Source: Takakia lepidozioides
Lineage: Eukaryota; Streptophyta; Takakiopsida; Takakiales; Takakiaceae
DNA length: 64,000 nt
Reading direction: 5' to 3'
NCBI GenBank assembly: GCA_030704615.1
Contig: CM060733.1
Location: 31,496,001 to 31,560,000, forward strand
Shown here piece after piece: positions 43,601 to 54,128 of this stretch (positions are counted from its first letter, which is position 1; each line of letters starts with the position of its first letter). The position numbers and the translations under genes are program-made. Under the pieces are notes generated by a model. It was not told the DNA's origin and searched no databases. It worked only from the letters and a program-made list of their open reading frames with translations.

Positions 43601-45017
43601 GTTCCCCCACATGCACCTGACCTGCTGGCAATCGAAACAATTGCTGGAGGTATAGGGGAGTAATCATTAATTCAACTCCCTTCACCGTTGTTGTTCCTGT
43701 CCTTGGCTCAAAGTTCTGCAAAAATTGTAACATGTACTGTCTATGGTGTAGTGTCCAATCTAGGCTTTGCAATCCTTCCAATCTCAGCTCCTCCAGTATC
43801 TTTATCGCCTGTGGGGTAGCCATCGTTTGTTTCTGCAGAATTGTGGTGCTCTTCACCCTGATTTCCTCCATTCCTCTCACTCTCTTCATCTTAGACTCAC
43901 AGAACTGCTTTGGCTGTAACAACTGCAGGAATGCCTGTAGTGCACAAAGCAGAAACGTATGGTTGCCGCAGAAAGCTATGGGTAATCTCTTGTAAGCCTG
44001 CGGGGCTTGCAAGCATTGCTCAAGAGAAAAGCTCTGCTCTGTCGTTTCGTGTCTATGCCACTGCGTAAGTAATATTGCGAGCGTATAGTCTGTTAGTTCC
44101 TCCATAGTTTCCAAGTTATAGCATTTATGGCCTGTCCTGTCGAGACGCCCGTTACTCAGAACGACGCCGCCTCTTGCGCTCAATTTCCCTCCATTTTCTT
44201 GATCATTTCTCTGGTTTTCTATTGGCTGTATCCGCTGTGACTGGATTTTAACTTTTATCTTCTTTAGTGGACTTTCCCTGTTGGATAGTCCACTAGGATC
44301 ACACATGCGACATGAATTCGGCTTTTCTGTACTTGCCGTTCGTTCCGTTTCCCTTTTTCCGTATTCATTAATGGGCCCGCCTTTCATCCCATTTGACGGC
44401 CGTTCTTGTCCTCTTTCTTTTTGACACCTGTCCTTGCACTTCATTCTCTGCTGTGTGTCGCGCCCTGACCTCCACGTGTCTATTTTTAAAGTAATTTCCG
44501 TTTCCTCTTCCGTCATCCATTTTCCTGAAGTTATTATGTGTCCACTTGTCACTGATTCTATGGATGGTGTAACTTTAGTAGGCTGTGTTGAGCTGTGACA
44601 GGCTGTGTCATACTGTGTTACCCTGTGATAGGCTGTGATGCACTGTGGTAAGCTGTGATAGGCTGTGACACGCTGTGGTAGTGTTATAGGCTGTGTTGCG
44701 CCGTGCTGGGCTGTGATAGGCTGTGTTGCGCCTTGCTGGGCTGTGGTTGGCTGTGTCACGTCGTGACGGGCTGTGGTTGGCTGTGTCACGTCGTGATGGG
44801 CTGTGGTTGGCTGTGTTGCGCCTTGCTGGGCTGTGGTTGGCTGTGTCACGTCGTGATGGGCTGTGATAGGCTGTGTTGCGCCTTGGCGGGCTGTGATAGG
44901 CTGTGTCACGTTTGTTTTGCCCACCCTGGTCGTATATGCTGGGCCTAGCAACAAGTGTTCCATACTCCGTTCGTAACACTGGTGCAGCCCGTGACTGTTT
45001 TGCGGTTCAACATGCAA
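40650..45017 (-). CDS. ORF3 of gypsy G3, about 1,400 aa coiled-coil protein in env-like position
   Basis: Begins with an ATG at 45017 inside the end of the integrase frame (73-nt overlap, different frame). Residues 1-150 are repeat-encoded (TQPTTAHHDV units). A folded-looking part follows (HRQYMLQFLQNFEPRTG, LQQLFRLPAGQVHVGEHR). Then come an acidic linker, a long coiled coil (about residues 830-1090; LKEELRKEFEARLA, LQELNALHTELQT, QLELYKLREEQ), a Pro-rich linker and a helical C-terminal domain. A one-base shift near 40912 puts the last 45 codons out of frame with G4. I see no signal peptide and no clear transmembrane segment, only IASIVMGCGLYYAACFLVRY as a weak candidate, so it does not look like a classical envelope protein. 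Function unknown; a structural or movement role would be a guess. Confidence 0.65.
44578..44906. repeat. GGCTGTG-based coding repeat in G3 ORF3
   Basis: Units of about 30 bp such as GGCTGTGTCACGTCGTGATG. Open on the minus strand in at least two frames: the ORF3 frame (TQPTTAHHDV) and another running 44979-44608 (TANHSPSRRD). G2 uses the second frame for the same region. Confidence 0.85.
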
Positions 45018-47882
45018 ATCATGCTGCAGGGGTTTGTCATGGATACCACTGTACCCTTCAACTTATTTGCATTGACTCTTCCCAGCATTTCTTTGTTAAT
45101 GGTTTGTAACATGGCGGTGTTGTTATCATACATCTTTTGTATGACATAAGGTCCTTTCCACGGTGATTTAAGCTTAGAAGCTTGAATCTTTCCTTTCTTC
45201 TGCAACCATAGAACCAAATCCCCCGTCTTAAAAGTCTTTAACTTGCCTTCATCAAACTGTTCCTTTCGCTTCATCTGAATTCTGGTCATATTATCAGCTG
45301 CATCAGCACGTACTTCTTCCACATGGTATAATTCATGTTTCCTGACCTTGATGGAGTCTTGCAATTCCATTCTTTTTCCCCACTCCGTTCTCATGGTAGG
45401 TAACAGGAATTCCACTGGAAGTAAGGCTTCCATACCATAAACTAATTGGAATGGTGTATACTTAGTGGTGACTTTATATGAAGTCCTGTATGACCACAAA
45501 GCTGTCAGCAGCTTTGTATCCCAATCCGTTCTGTTTGCATTGACTATCTTAGCCAAGATAGTACATAGTATTTTGTTGGTAGCCTCTGCCTGCCCATTAC
45601 CCTGTGGGTAATATGTTGTACTCTTTCTATGCACAATCATAAACTCTTTAGTCAACAACTCAATGGTCTCATTCATGAAGTGACTTCCTTGATCACTGAT
45701 AAATTCTAAGGGACAGCCAAATCGTGTAAGTATGTTCTCGTACAGGAACCTTGCTGTGGACTTGGCTGTGTTGTCCCTCAAAGCTTTAGCTTCCACCCAC
45801 TTTGTAGTATAATCAGTGGCTGTAATTATGTACCTGTTTCGTGTATTCTTGGATGGTGGATTAATTGGTCCAACAAAGTCTAGTCCCCATTTCTGAAATG
45901 GTTCCGTAGGCATTGTAGGATGCAAGGCCATTCTTCCAGATCTCTGCAAAGGTCCTAGCCTCTGACATTCATCACACTTCTGACAATACTCATGTACATC
46001 TTTGAACAAAGTAGGCCACCAGTATCCTGCGAGTAGTATCTTTCTACTGGTAGTCTCTTCTCCAAAATGACCTCCAGCCACTCCTTTATGAACTTCCTCC
46101 AAGACTTTATTTACTTCATGGTGGTACAAGCATCGTTTTAGTACTCCATCAGGTCCTAACTTATACATTCTGCTTCCTACCATAGTATAAGGTAAAGCTT
46201 TGATAGCAATTCTCTTCCTCTGCTCCTTACCATAACTAGGTGGGCACTGACCATGAGCAAGGTAGTATCTGATTGGCCACTGCCAATCTAACCATTCATC
46301 TGCACTTCCTTGCACCTCCATTACAAATAAACTCGCATCAGGTAACTGATCGTCCACTCCTGTGGCGGCCTCTCCTGTTGTTAGTCGTGACAAATGATCT
46401 GCCACAAGATGCAAACGGCCAGGCTTGTAAATAACCTCGAACTCAAACTCATGCAAGATTATTAACCACCTCGCTATCCTTCCACTTATCAAAGGTTTGT
46501 TCACCAGATATATCAGAGCCTGGTGATCCACATAAAACATAAACTTTCTTCCCAATAGGTAATGCCTGAATTTCTTGACTGCATAAATCATTGCCAATGC
46601 TTCTCTTTCCGTTGTACTATAGTTCCTCTCAGCACTGTTCATCAACGGCTAGCATAGTACACAGGTGAATCTATATTCCCTGTAACATTCTGGGCTAACA
46701 CCGCACCCAACGCTTCTCCTGATGCATCGCAGTGAACATGAAATACTACATGCCAGTGAGGGTTAATCAGCACAGGTGTAGTTGTTACTGACAGTGTAAG
46801 TTCCTCAAACGCCTGTTGACATTCAGCTGTCCAGGCAAACACTGCATCTTTCTTCAGAAGCTTGCTCAATGGTGCTGCTATTTGTGCATACCTTTTGACA
46901 AATCTTCTGTAATAACTGGTTTGCCCAAGGAATCTCCTTAAACTCTTAACATTCACTGGTGGTGGAGAGACTTTAATGGACTCTGTCTTCCTGGGATCCA
47001 CAAGAAGTCCCTTCTTACACACAATGTGTCCCAGAAGCACCCCTGAGTTCACACAGAAAGTACACTTCTCTGGATTCAAGCCCAGACCTCTCATCCTGCA
47101 TCTGGCCAGGCATAACTCCAATTTATGCAAGTGCTCATTCTTAGAGCTGTACACACTGAAATCATCCAAAAACACCTGCATGAAATCATCCAGATACTCA
47201 TGAAAAGATTCACTTATCACTCTCTGAAAGGTCGCTGGTGCATTACAAAGTCCAAAGGGCATGACTTTGTATGCATAAGCCCCCCAGTCTGTGATGAAAG
47301 CTGTTTTCCCTTGGTCTTCTTCTGCCACTTGCACTTGATTATAACCACTGAAGCCATCCATGAATGAGTACATCTCATGGCCTGCCACAGTGTCTAATAC
47401 TGCTTCTGTGAATGGCAAAGGGAAAGGATCTTTCTTCGTACAAGCATTCAGCTTCTTATAGTTCACACATACTCTTAGTTTGCCATTCTTCTTGGAACTA
47501 TAACAATGGGTGACAACCAAGTTGTATACTCTATTGGGTATATAAACTTAGCCTCAGCCAACTTCTTTATCTCTTCTCCAACCTTCTGTGCGTAGTTGGG
47601 ATTCATTCTATACCTCGCCTGCTTGATTGGTACTGACCCTGGTTCCAGTTCAATCTTATGCTGACAGACTTCAGGTGGTATCCCTTTTAGATCCTCATAG
47701 CTCCAAGCAAATACATCTCTGTATTTGATGAACAAGCTTTTAGCTTCTTCGAAGAATTCCGGCTCCAAATCAGCTCCTACTTTCACCATTCTCGGTTCCT
47801 CCTGAGTTCCCACATTTACTTCTCTCACCTGCTCATCAGCTGTGATTGTCCAACCAGTCACCACTTCATCCTTTAAGCTCAC
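44945..47882 (-). pseudogene. G3 pol: RT, RNase H, integrase with single-base frameshifts
   Basis: Pieces 47882-47475, 47520-46642 and 46645-44945 read in sequence but in different frames. One-base losses relative to G1/G2 lie at about 47493 (GGG to GG) and 46646 (CCTG to GG), and another near 47910 separates pol from gag-protease. RT has PFGLCNAPATFQ and FLDDFSVYS, RNase H CDASGEALGAVLAQ, and integrase an HHCC finger (CQKCDEC) and D/D/E in GLDFVG, ISDQGSHF and GNGQAE, followed by SPWKGPYVI. No nonsense substitutions were seen, so this is the best preserved pol of the three copies; the three breaks are all single-base losses. Confidence 0.85.
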
Positions 47883-47905
47883 AGTGGCTGGTTCTTCTAG
47901 GATTT

Positions 47906-50900
47906 CTATCTCTCCTCCTTTTCTTCATAGAAATGTGGTGGGTAACTGCTGGTTTCCTCTTCAATTGGTGTTGCCGACACTACACCACAGCAGATACCTC
48001 TTAAACAACTTAGGCTTTCCAGCCGCATCTCCGCAACCTGCTCCCATTCTGGGTGTGCAGCAAATAGGGTAGCTTCCTGCTCCTCATCCAGTCCTCCTCT
48101 CCAGTCATACTCTCTGACTCCTCGAGGTCTTCTTGTAGCAGGTAATCTACTAGATTTCTTTGTGGTAATTTGTATCTCGTGCATCCCATTATGCACAGTT
48201 AGTAACTGAGAATTCCAGTCATGGAATACCCTGGCCTGTTTCAGCCACGGACGTCCCAATAATAAGGAGTAAGCCTCCATGACTTCATCCATTTTTAATA
48301 CAGTTACTGTGATCATAAAGATCATTTTCTGTATCTGTATCTTAACTCCTCTTATTAATCCCAATGGCTGTACACTTCTTTGATCTGCCATTGTTACTGT
48401 AAATGGGGCTGGTTTCATGTTACTTAGACCAAGCTTCTTCCTTAATTGGTCTGTCATGATATTTACTCCAGAACCACCATCTATCAGTACATCAGTTAGT
48501 TCTGTGCTTCCAATTCTCAATTGGATTACTGGCATAGAATCATCAAAGTCCATGACTGGTTCTCGCCCTTCCGGCTTCACATTATAACTGGTCACCTTGC
48601 TGTTCAGGTCTGTGTTTCCTGTCTCTTGGGCAATTCGATTGATTGCCTGATACAGCCTGTGCCTACAATAAGGTGCCACAGCTAATAGCTGTCCAATGGT
48701 AATTTCTGCTTTGGTCTGACATATTACTGCAGCCAAAGTCTCTTCATTACTTTGCATGTCTGCATCTTCTTTTTTCCTTTCTTCCTCACTCCCTTCTTTT
48801 TCTCCATCCGAATCAGAGGAATCTGCCACAGGAATATCAGTACTCTTTTGCATTTCCCTTATAGTATCTGCCACTTCCTTGTGCAGTTCCTTCTCATCTT
48901 TCCAAGTCTCTTCATCTTCAGGCATATCATTGCCACTTCCATTCTCATCTTCTTCCTCTTCTACTGGAGGTATTAGTTTGGCTTTACTTCTTGTTACTAT
49001 CATTGTACTTACTTCTGGTACAACACATGGCCTAACCATGTGAGCTGCCACCACTGGGCCCTCATTCACAGGAGCTCTCATCTCATTCTGGTGTCTTATC
49101 CAGAATGAACAGGCTGCCTTGCGATGTCCTGGCTGATTACAATAGTAACATAGCTCTTCACCATTGGGTCCTCGCCCTTGGTCTGTTCTTGGATTATTTC
49201 TATAATCCTGATTCCCGGGCTGGTAATTCCCCCTTGGATTACCCTGATAGTTGCCTCTGGAATTTCCTTGGTAATTCCCTCTTGAATTACCTCTCCCTTC
49301 CATGCCATTGTTATAACCACCAGACCTACCATAGTGGTCCTGATCATTATTTCTTCTTGGCTGGGGCTGCACCTGATGCACCCTTACTTGCCTAGGTTCT
49401 CTTGCAGCTGTCCTTCTGTTGTAGTAACAATTCTCAGTAGAATGGTTATCCATTTTACAGATAGTACAGTGTTTCTCCTTCATGTGGCATTCTGTGGTGG
49501 TATGGCCTTCATTCTGGCACTTTGCACACCATACACCCTTCCTCCAATGTGTTGCAGCCTCTGTGGCATACTTCTTCAAGATTTCTTCCAATTTTTTTTC
49601 ATAGTTATCCCTCTTCAACTTCTCCTTTCTCTTACTCTTTCTTTTTAGTTCTTGCTCTTCTTCTTCATCTGACTCATCCTCAGAGTCCTCATCTTCTTTT
49701 TTCTCTCTCCTGAGCATTCCCAATTGCTCAATTCTGTTCGCAGTTTCAAATGCCTCCTCCACTGTATTATGGGGTAACATATCCACTTTCTTTTGCAACT
49801 CTGGTCTTAATCCACTCACAAACCAAGTCTTCTGTAAACCGGGCGCTGGTACTGCAGCCAGCTTTTTCATCATCAATTCCATCTTCTCCATATACTCTTC
49901 AACAGTTTCATGCTTCTTCTGCTTCAGCTGTTGTAAACTTCCATACACTTCATCCTCAGTTTTACTTGTCCTGAACCTATTTCGAAATGCTGTATTCAAG
50001 CCATTCCAGGTTAGGAAATGATTATCAGGGAATCTTGCATACCATTCACTTGCTTTCTTGATAAGTGAACAAGGAAACAGTCTCATCTTGGCATCATCGC
50101 CATTCTCATTGTTCACTATACACATGTGCTCAAATTGGCTAATGTGTACATCGGGATCCCCTTTTCCTGAATATATTGGAAAGGGTGGTTTTGCCCGTGT
50201 TGGTTGTAACGCCATCTGTGGCCCTACCTTCTGCCCACTGACAGGTGCTGGCACCCTTGCTGGTGCTGGTCCTTCTGGACCTGTTGTTTTTGTGGTGGAT
50301 CTTCCACCAAGTGGTGGCCCTTGAGCACTCCTTGCTTCTGGTCCCACGATATTCACAGTATTCCCAGCTTCAGTTGCACTACTTCCCACACTCCCTGTCC
50401 CCCCAGAGCCAGATCCAGGCAGCCCGCCTGATCCCCCTGAGCCGACACCTTCGTTGGCCTGTGATCCAAGTGCTCCACTTGATCCAGGTCCAACGGGTTG
50501 GGATGTCCTGGTTGTAGTCTCAACCTCAGCTGTTGGGTCTACTTCTTCATATTCTTCCTCTTCTAATTTCTTCTCTCTGTTTTCATCCTCCAAGTTCTGC
50601 CCTTGGGTTTCTTCTTCACTCATGTAACTCAACTGTAATGGTGTTGGAGAGTCTGAACTCTCCGTTGGCTCTGCCACATCCTCTTCTCCTTCTTCATCTT
50701 CTGCTTCAGAAACTGGAGTTCCTGCTTTTGGTGTTCCATGCCAACTCTTATCAAAGATTTCTGTCAAGTCTTTTATCCAAGGATGTACCTCAGATCTTTC
50801 ACCTCGTGATTGATCTTCTTCCTGTACCAATTCCCTTAATCTTTCTTGCAAAGAAACAGAAGGAGTGGCATCCAACTCTAGTTCTTCCGGTATAGGTGAT

Positions 50901-51046
50901 GCACTTTTTGATCTTGATGGTGTGAGAGGTCCAGATGATTCCCCTATGTCTATTCCTCTCTCCCAAAGATATGGATAATTAGCTTTCAGATAGCTTTCTC
51001 TTTTTGATGAATATCTCTGTCGTCTAGCTTCTCTTTCATCACTCAT
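47906..51046 (-). CDS. gag-pro: G3 gag-protease polyprotein, 1,046 aa, intact
   Basis: An uninterrupted frame starting MSDEREARRQ 21 nt after ORF0. Domains: acidic Ser/Gly-rich N-terminus, Retrotrans_gag core (about 290-405; FPIYSGKGDPDVHISQFEHM, LTWNGLNTAFRNRF), charged KRK/EEEE region, CCHC knuckles CAKCQNEGHTTTEC and CTICKMDNHSTENC (about 500-535), a RGNYQGN repeat, a third knuckle CYYCNQPGHRKAAC (about 632), an acidic linker, and a retropepsin-like protease with DGGSG (about 854) and LLLGRPWL (about 926). It makes the capsid and nucleocapsid and processes the polyprotein. Three knuckles is more than the usual one or two. The catalytic triplet is DGG rather than DSG/DTG. Confidence 0.9.
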   Translation of the reverse strand: MSDEREARRQRYSSKRESYLKANYPYLWERGIDIGESSGPLTPSRSKSASPIPEELELDATPSVSLQERLRELVQEEDQSRGERSEVHPWIKDLTEIFDKSWHGTPKAGTPVSEAEDEEGEEDVAEPTESSDSPTPLQLSYMSEEETQGQNLEDENREKKLEEEEYEEVDPTAEVETTTRTSQPVGPGSSGALGSQANEGVGSGGSGGLPGSGSGGTGSVGSSATEAGNTVNIVGPEARSAQGPPLGGRSTTKTTGPEGPAPARVPAPVSGQKVGPQMALQPTRAKPPFPIYSGKGDPDVHISQFEHMCIVNNENGDDAKMRLFPCSLIKKASEWYARFPDNHFLTWNGLNTAFRNRFRTSKTEDEVYGSLQQLKQKKHETVEEYMEKMELMMKKLAAVPAPGLQKTWFVSGLRPELQKKVDMLPHNTVEEAFETANRIEQLGMLRREKKEDEDSEDESDEEEEQELKRKSKRKEKLKRDNYEKKLEEILKKYATEAATHWRKGVWCAKCQNEGHTTTECHMKEKHCTICKMDNHSTENCYYNRRTAAREPRQVRVHQVQPQPRRNNDQDHYGRSGGYNNGMEGRGNSRGNYQGNSRGNYQGNPRGNYQPGNQDYRNNPRTDQGRGPNGEELCYYCNQPGHRKAACSFWIRHQNEMRAPVNEGPVVAAHMVRPCVVPEVSTMIVTRSKAKLIPPVEEEEDENGSGNDMPEDEETWKDEKELHKEVADTIREMQKSTDIPVADSSDSDGEKEGSEEERKKEDADMQSNEETLAAVICQTKAEITIGQLLAVAPYCRHRLYQAINRIAQETGNTDLNSKVTSYNVKPEGREPVMDFDDSMPVIQLRIGSTELTDVLIDGGSGVNIMTDQLRKKLGLSNMKPAPFTVTMADQRSVQPLGLIRGVKIQIQKMIFMITVTVLKMDEVMEAYSLLLGRPWLKQARVFHDWNSQLLTVHNGMHEIQITTKKSSRLPATRRPRGVREYDWRGGLDEEQEATLFAAHPEWEQVAEMRLESLSCLRGICCGVVSATPIEEETSSYPPHFYEEKEER

Positions 51047-51067
51047 GTCCCATGTCTTTCATTTCTT

Positions 51068-51763
51068 TTAATGTGGCAATAACCAAAACTCTCTTCTGTA
51101 ATATCTCTCGTATATGCCTGGGTTTCTTTCAAGCTTCAATGCACCCTTGGCTATACTTGAAGTCTCCGTTACCATATAACCATATGGCAAACAAGTCTGA
51201 AAAGCTGTTCTTGGTGTGAGTTTGATCCACAAAATATCCTTTGGAATCCAATTCTTTACCAGTACAAGCTCTTCATGCATATGAGTATAAACATTCACCT
51301 TTCTTTCTTCCCAGCCTTCAAACTCTACTCGTTTAATGGATAGCAACGCTATCACATAAACTAATGTTGGTAACCAACGTGCTCTTCCTCTACAGGCTAC
51401 CTGATAAATCTTTATCACTCCTTTCTCCAGACCCCATTCTGGATCAGCATCATGCACTCGTTTAAGAATATTTTCTTTACATCCGTCTGGCAATTCCAAG
51501 AACCTTTGAAAGAATTGTTTGGACAATCTTTCTTCCTTCGTTCCACAGGGAATTTGATTCACTTCAAATTCTTTAATGGTCCAACCACCATGATCCCACC
51601 AGATGCCTGTCACATCTGGTTGTTCATGTCCCAGGTCCCCAGTATGGTCGCCAAATGTCGCGCGGCTTTTACTCACCCATCCCTTCGCTATCCGAGGCGG
51701 AAACTCCAAGATAGAAGAGTTGGAAATCTCTAAGTACTCAGCCCGCGCAGAACAATCAGTCAT
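51068..51763 (-). CDS. ORF0 of gypsy G3, 231 aa, unknown function
   Basis: Same length and position as ORF0 of G1 (8047-8742); differences are scattered substitutions with no indel, which suggests the frame has been kept. The ATG at 51763 lies 108 nt inside the 5' LTR. The frame crosses the LTR border and PBS (encoding FGDHTGDLG) and ends 21 nt before gag. The product has Trp-rich stretches (GIWWDHGGW), FFQRFLELPDGCKENILKRV, a hydrophobic LPTLVYVIALLSI and an aromatic, basic C-terminus. No domain recognised. Confidence 0.62.
   Translation of the reverse strand: MTDCSARAEYLEISNSSILEFPPRIAKGWVSKSRATFGDHTGDLGHEQPDVTGIWWDHGGWTIKEFEVNQIPCGTKEERLSKQFFQRFLELPDGCKENILKRVHDADPEWGLEKGVIKIYQVACRGRARWLPTLVYVIALLSIKRVEFEGWEERKVNVYTHMHEELVLVKNWIPKDILWIKLTPRTAFQTCLPYGYMVTETSSIAKGALKLERNPGIYERYYRREFWLLPH
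51634..51653 (-). promoter_or_regulatory. Primer-binding site of G3
   Basis: Minus strand TGGCGACCATACTGGGGACC, two bases (TT) after the LTR terminus CGACA. Same site as in G1 with one base difference. TGGCGAC and CTGGGGA agree with the tRNA-Arg PBS used by Tat/Ogre elements. Confidence 0.75.
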
Positions 51764-52599
51764 GACCTACAGCTAGTGTATCATGGGGGTGTTTCCTATT
51801 TGTTTCCCTTTCCGCATTCATCTTAGCTACCTTACCATTGATAATTAAGTATCAGTTTGCTTCATCAATCTATCGGTTTCCTTCACTCATCCATTCAATC
51901 CACAGCTTCTCTCAGATCTCTCTACACAGTGTGATTGTATCGTATAAGTATCAGATTATGATTTATCAGGTATCAGGCCGAAGCCATTATGTCTCTAATC
52001 TGCTCTCCAATATCACTACAGCTTTGCATATAACAAGCATCTACTAATCCTCTTTTCTCCTTCATCGTGCTCTCCATCTCTTGCCTCCGATCTCCGCTCC
52101 AGCCTGACTCCGAAGTCCTCCTCCGAATAATGATGATCCTCCTTCATTCCCCGTTTCTCCCTTTATCCTCCTATCCGCGGTTCTAACCGTTTCCCTCTCT
52201 AACCGTCGTCTGTGAACTAACATGTTCCCTTCACAGGTGTTGTTCCCCACAGTCGTTCCCTATTATCGTGACAGCTGTGTCAAGCGGTGACTGGCTGTGT
52301 TTGGCTGTGTCGGGCTGTGACTGGCTGTGTGGGCTGTGTCTGCTGTGACGACTGTGACGGGCTGTGTGGGCTGTGTCTGCTGTGACGACTGTGTGGGCTG
52401 TGTGGGCTGTGTCGGCTGTGACGGGCTGTGTTGGCTGTGTGGGCTGTGTCGGCTGTGACGGGCTGTGTTGACTGTGTAACCCCCCTCTACAGTGCTCTGC
52501 TGTCACCCCTAAGGCTCCTATTGGTCTCAGTCTGTGCAAAAATTAAGGGTACCCTACAGATCCCGTATAAGTGTCTAAGTCCCCTACAGTCCTCTAATA
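51656..52599 (-). repeat. 5' LTR of gypsy G3 (944 bp)
   Basis: Plus-strand start TGTCGCGCGG; end GTCCTCTAATA, where the usual final CA is TA. It has the GGCTGTG array (52268-52478), the GGGTACCC segment and GTATCAG blocks. Beyond 52599 the sequence is LINE coding DNA. Confidence 0.88.
52268..52478. repeat. GGCTGTG minisatellite in G3 LTR
   Basis: About 211 bp of GGCTGTGTGGGCTGTGTC and GCTGTGACGACTGTG units; same family as the arrays in the other two LTRs but a different copy number. Confidence 0.85.
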
Positions 52600-53683
52600 G
52601 GGCAAGGGGAGCCGAGCATGTGGCTAACACACTCTTGGTCATTTCTTGTAATGTGGATGTGATTGTCTGGTCGGCTTCATTCCAGGCATCCTCTGGGGAT
52701 AGTATTAAATTGGAGTCAGAGAGTATGGGGGAAATTTTGTGGATGAAATAAGAGGAGGCTGAATGGAAGTGTTGTTGGAAGGCCTTGATGTTATTTTGAG
52801 GTATGGGTGAGAGTATACGGGGTTGGGGGGGTGGGGTATGCACATCTGGAATGGGCCAGAAGGGAATGAGGGAGGGGGAGGGAGGGAGGGAGGGAGACAG
52901 AGATCGGGTAGTGGTCAGAGTTGCATAGGCTATTGAGGTGAACGTGACTCAAGAGGTAGGATGGGATACTATTGCTGGTTTTGAGGTAAAACCCGTCCAG
53001 GAGGCTTAAGGAAGAGTAGTTAAGGCCACGTTGCCGGGAGTAGTGATGGTCCGCCGGGATGTATCTGAGGTCAAGTTGTTGGGTGAAGCGAGCCCATTCG
53101 TGATCTGCAGAGGATGGTGGTTTGTGGGTTCCGTTGTGGGAGTGCCCCAGCAGAGCAATGTCTTTGTTGAAGTCACCTGCGAGGATGACGTGGTGGTGCT
53201 AGTTATTTGGAGGGGTAATTGTTTGGGATATAGTGTGTAGTATGTCAGTTATGAGGGAAAGATCCTCGAGGTGTGAGGGCATGTATAGATGTATCATGGT
53301 GATGGGAGAGAGTGCTGGGGGGTGTAGCTGAATGATTTGAAGGTGCGACCGAAGGGGGATGGGTACCATAAGTTTTGTGGTGGTGCTGGGAGAGTGATGT
53401 GAGCGAAGAATACCTAGTGCAACGCCCCCCCTGGTGGGTTTGTATGGAGCGGAGCGGCGAGATAGACATTGCTGGGCAGTTAGAGGAGTGCCGTACAATA
53501 GGTAATAGTCCGGTAGAAGCTTATTTATGTATGAACTGCTAGTGTTGTTCGTGTGTAACTTGGTTTCTTGGAGAAGGAAGATATGTGGTTTGGAGGAGTT
53601 GGTGAGAAGAGTGAGAAGGCTTTGTATACTAGTAGCCAGTGACCCTACATTCCAAGAAGTAATAGTTAGTGCACAGGTGTGGG
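52600..53683 (-). pseudogene. LINE (L1-like) ORF2 fragment: AP endonuclease domain
   Basis: The minus-strand frame begins LTITSWNVGSLAT next to MULE B, followed by IFLLQETKL, RRSAPYKPTRGGVALGIL, HLYMPSHLED, VILAGDFNKDIALLGHSH and NSDHYPISVSLP. These are the ordered motifs of the exonuclease-endonuclease-phosphatase domain of non-LTR retrotransposons (N, QE, GDFN, SDH). One stop interrupts the frame (53199-53201). After SDHYPI the frame continues as a Pro-rich linker to about 52600, where the G3 LTR begins; the reverse transcriptase is absent. The protein would nick target DNA for target-primed reverse transcription. Confidence 0.85.
53676..53683. other. Left target-site duplication of MULE B (GGTGTGGG)
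   Basis: GGTGTGGG at 53676-53683 recurs at 61637-61644. Removing B and one copy joins the LINE frame without a shift (SDTHT to CALTITSWNVG). Confidence 0.88.
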
Positions 53684-54128
53684 GAGGTTTGCTATTTCAT
53701 GAGCATGAGCGGCATGAGCGGCATGAGCGGCATGAGCAGAGTAGTAACACAATCGGTTTTCATGAGCAGAAGTACAAATTTCGAAAATAAAAAACAATAA
53801 TTTAATGCAATGTGTCAGGAAAAACAAATATATTAATCGGCCCCTTGAAGGGAAAATTGCACTTTTGACAGTTGTGCTCATGATATTTCGTCTTCCGCTC
53901 ATGCCAATTCCCAGCGACATGTGCAAATATGGCGCCGAATTTCGCGGTAATAGGGTCCGTAACCTGAAAAACGGCGACGTATTTCGCGGTAATAGGTCTC
54001 TCTGGCGAAAAATGGGAACGAATTCCGCGGCTATAGGTCCCCTCATGACAGGTAATTCGGCGCCATTTTTCCAGTGCATGTTCGGACTTAGCCAGTTCGG
54101 ACTTAGCATGTTCAGACGTGCAACTCAC

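Larger units (their letters stand above)
40650..52599 (-). mobile_element. Ty3/gypsy element G3, nearly complete
   Basis: Minus-strand order: 5' LTR 52599-51656, PBS 51653-51634, ORF0 51763-51068, gag-protease 51046-47906, pol 47882-44945 and ORF3 45017-40650. The 3' end is lost in the gap. The outer flank of its LTR is LINE sequence from 52600. RT FLDD, retropepsin DGGSG and integrase DDE motifs place it with the Athila/Tat group. The downstream ORF sits where Athila elements carry their env-like gene. Confidence 0.88.

Noticed and set aside
45061-45120. A chromodomain after integrase
   Set aside because: The sequence after SPWKGPYVI shows no chromodomain-like pattern before the frame ends.
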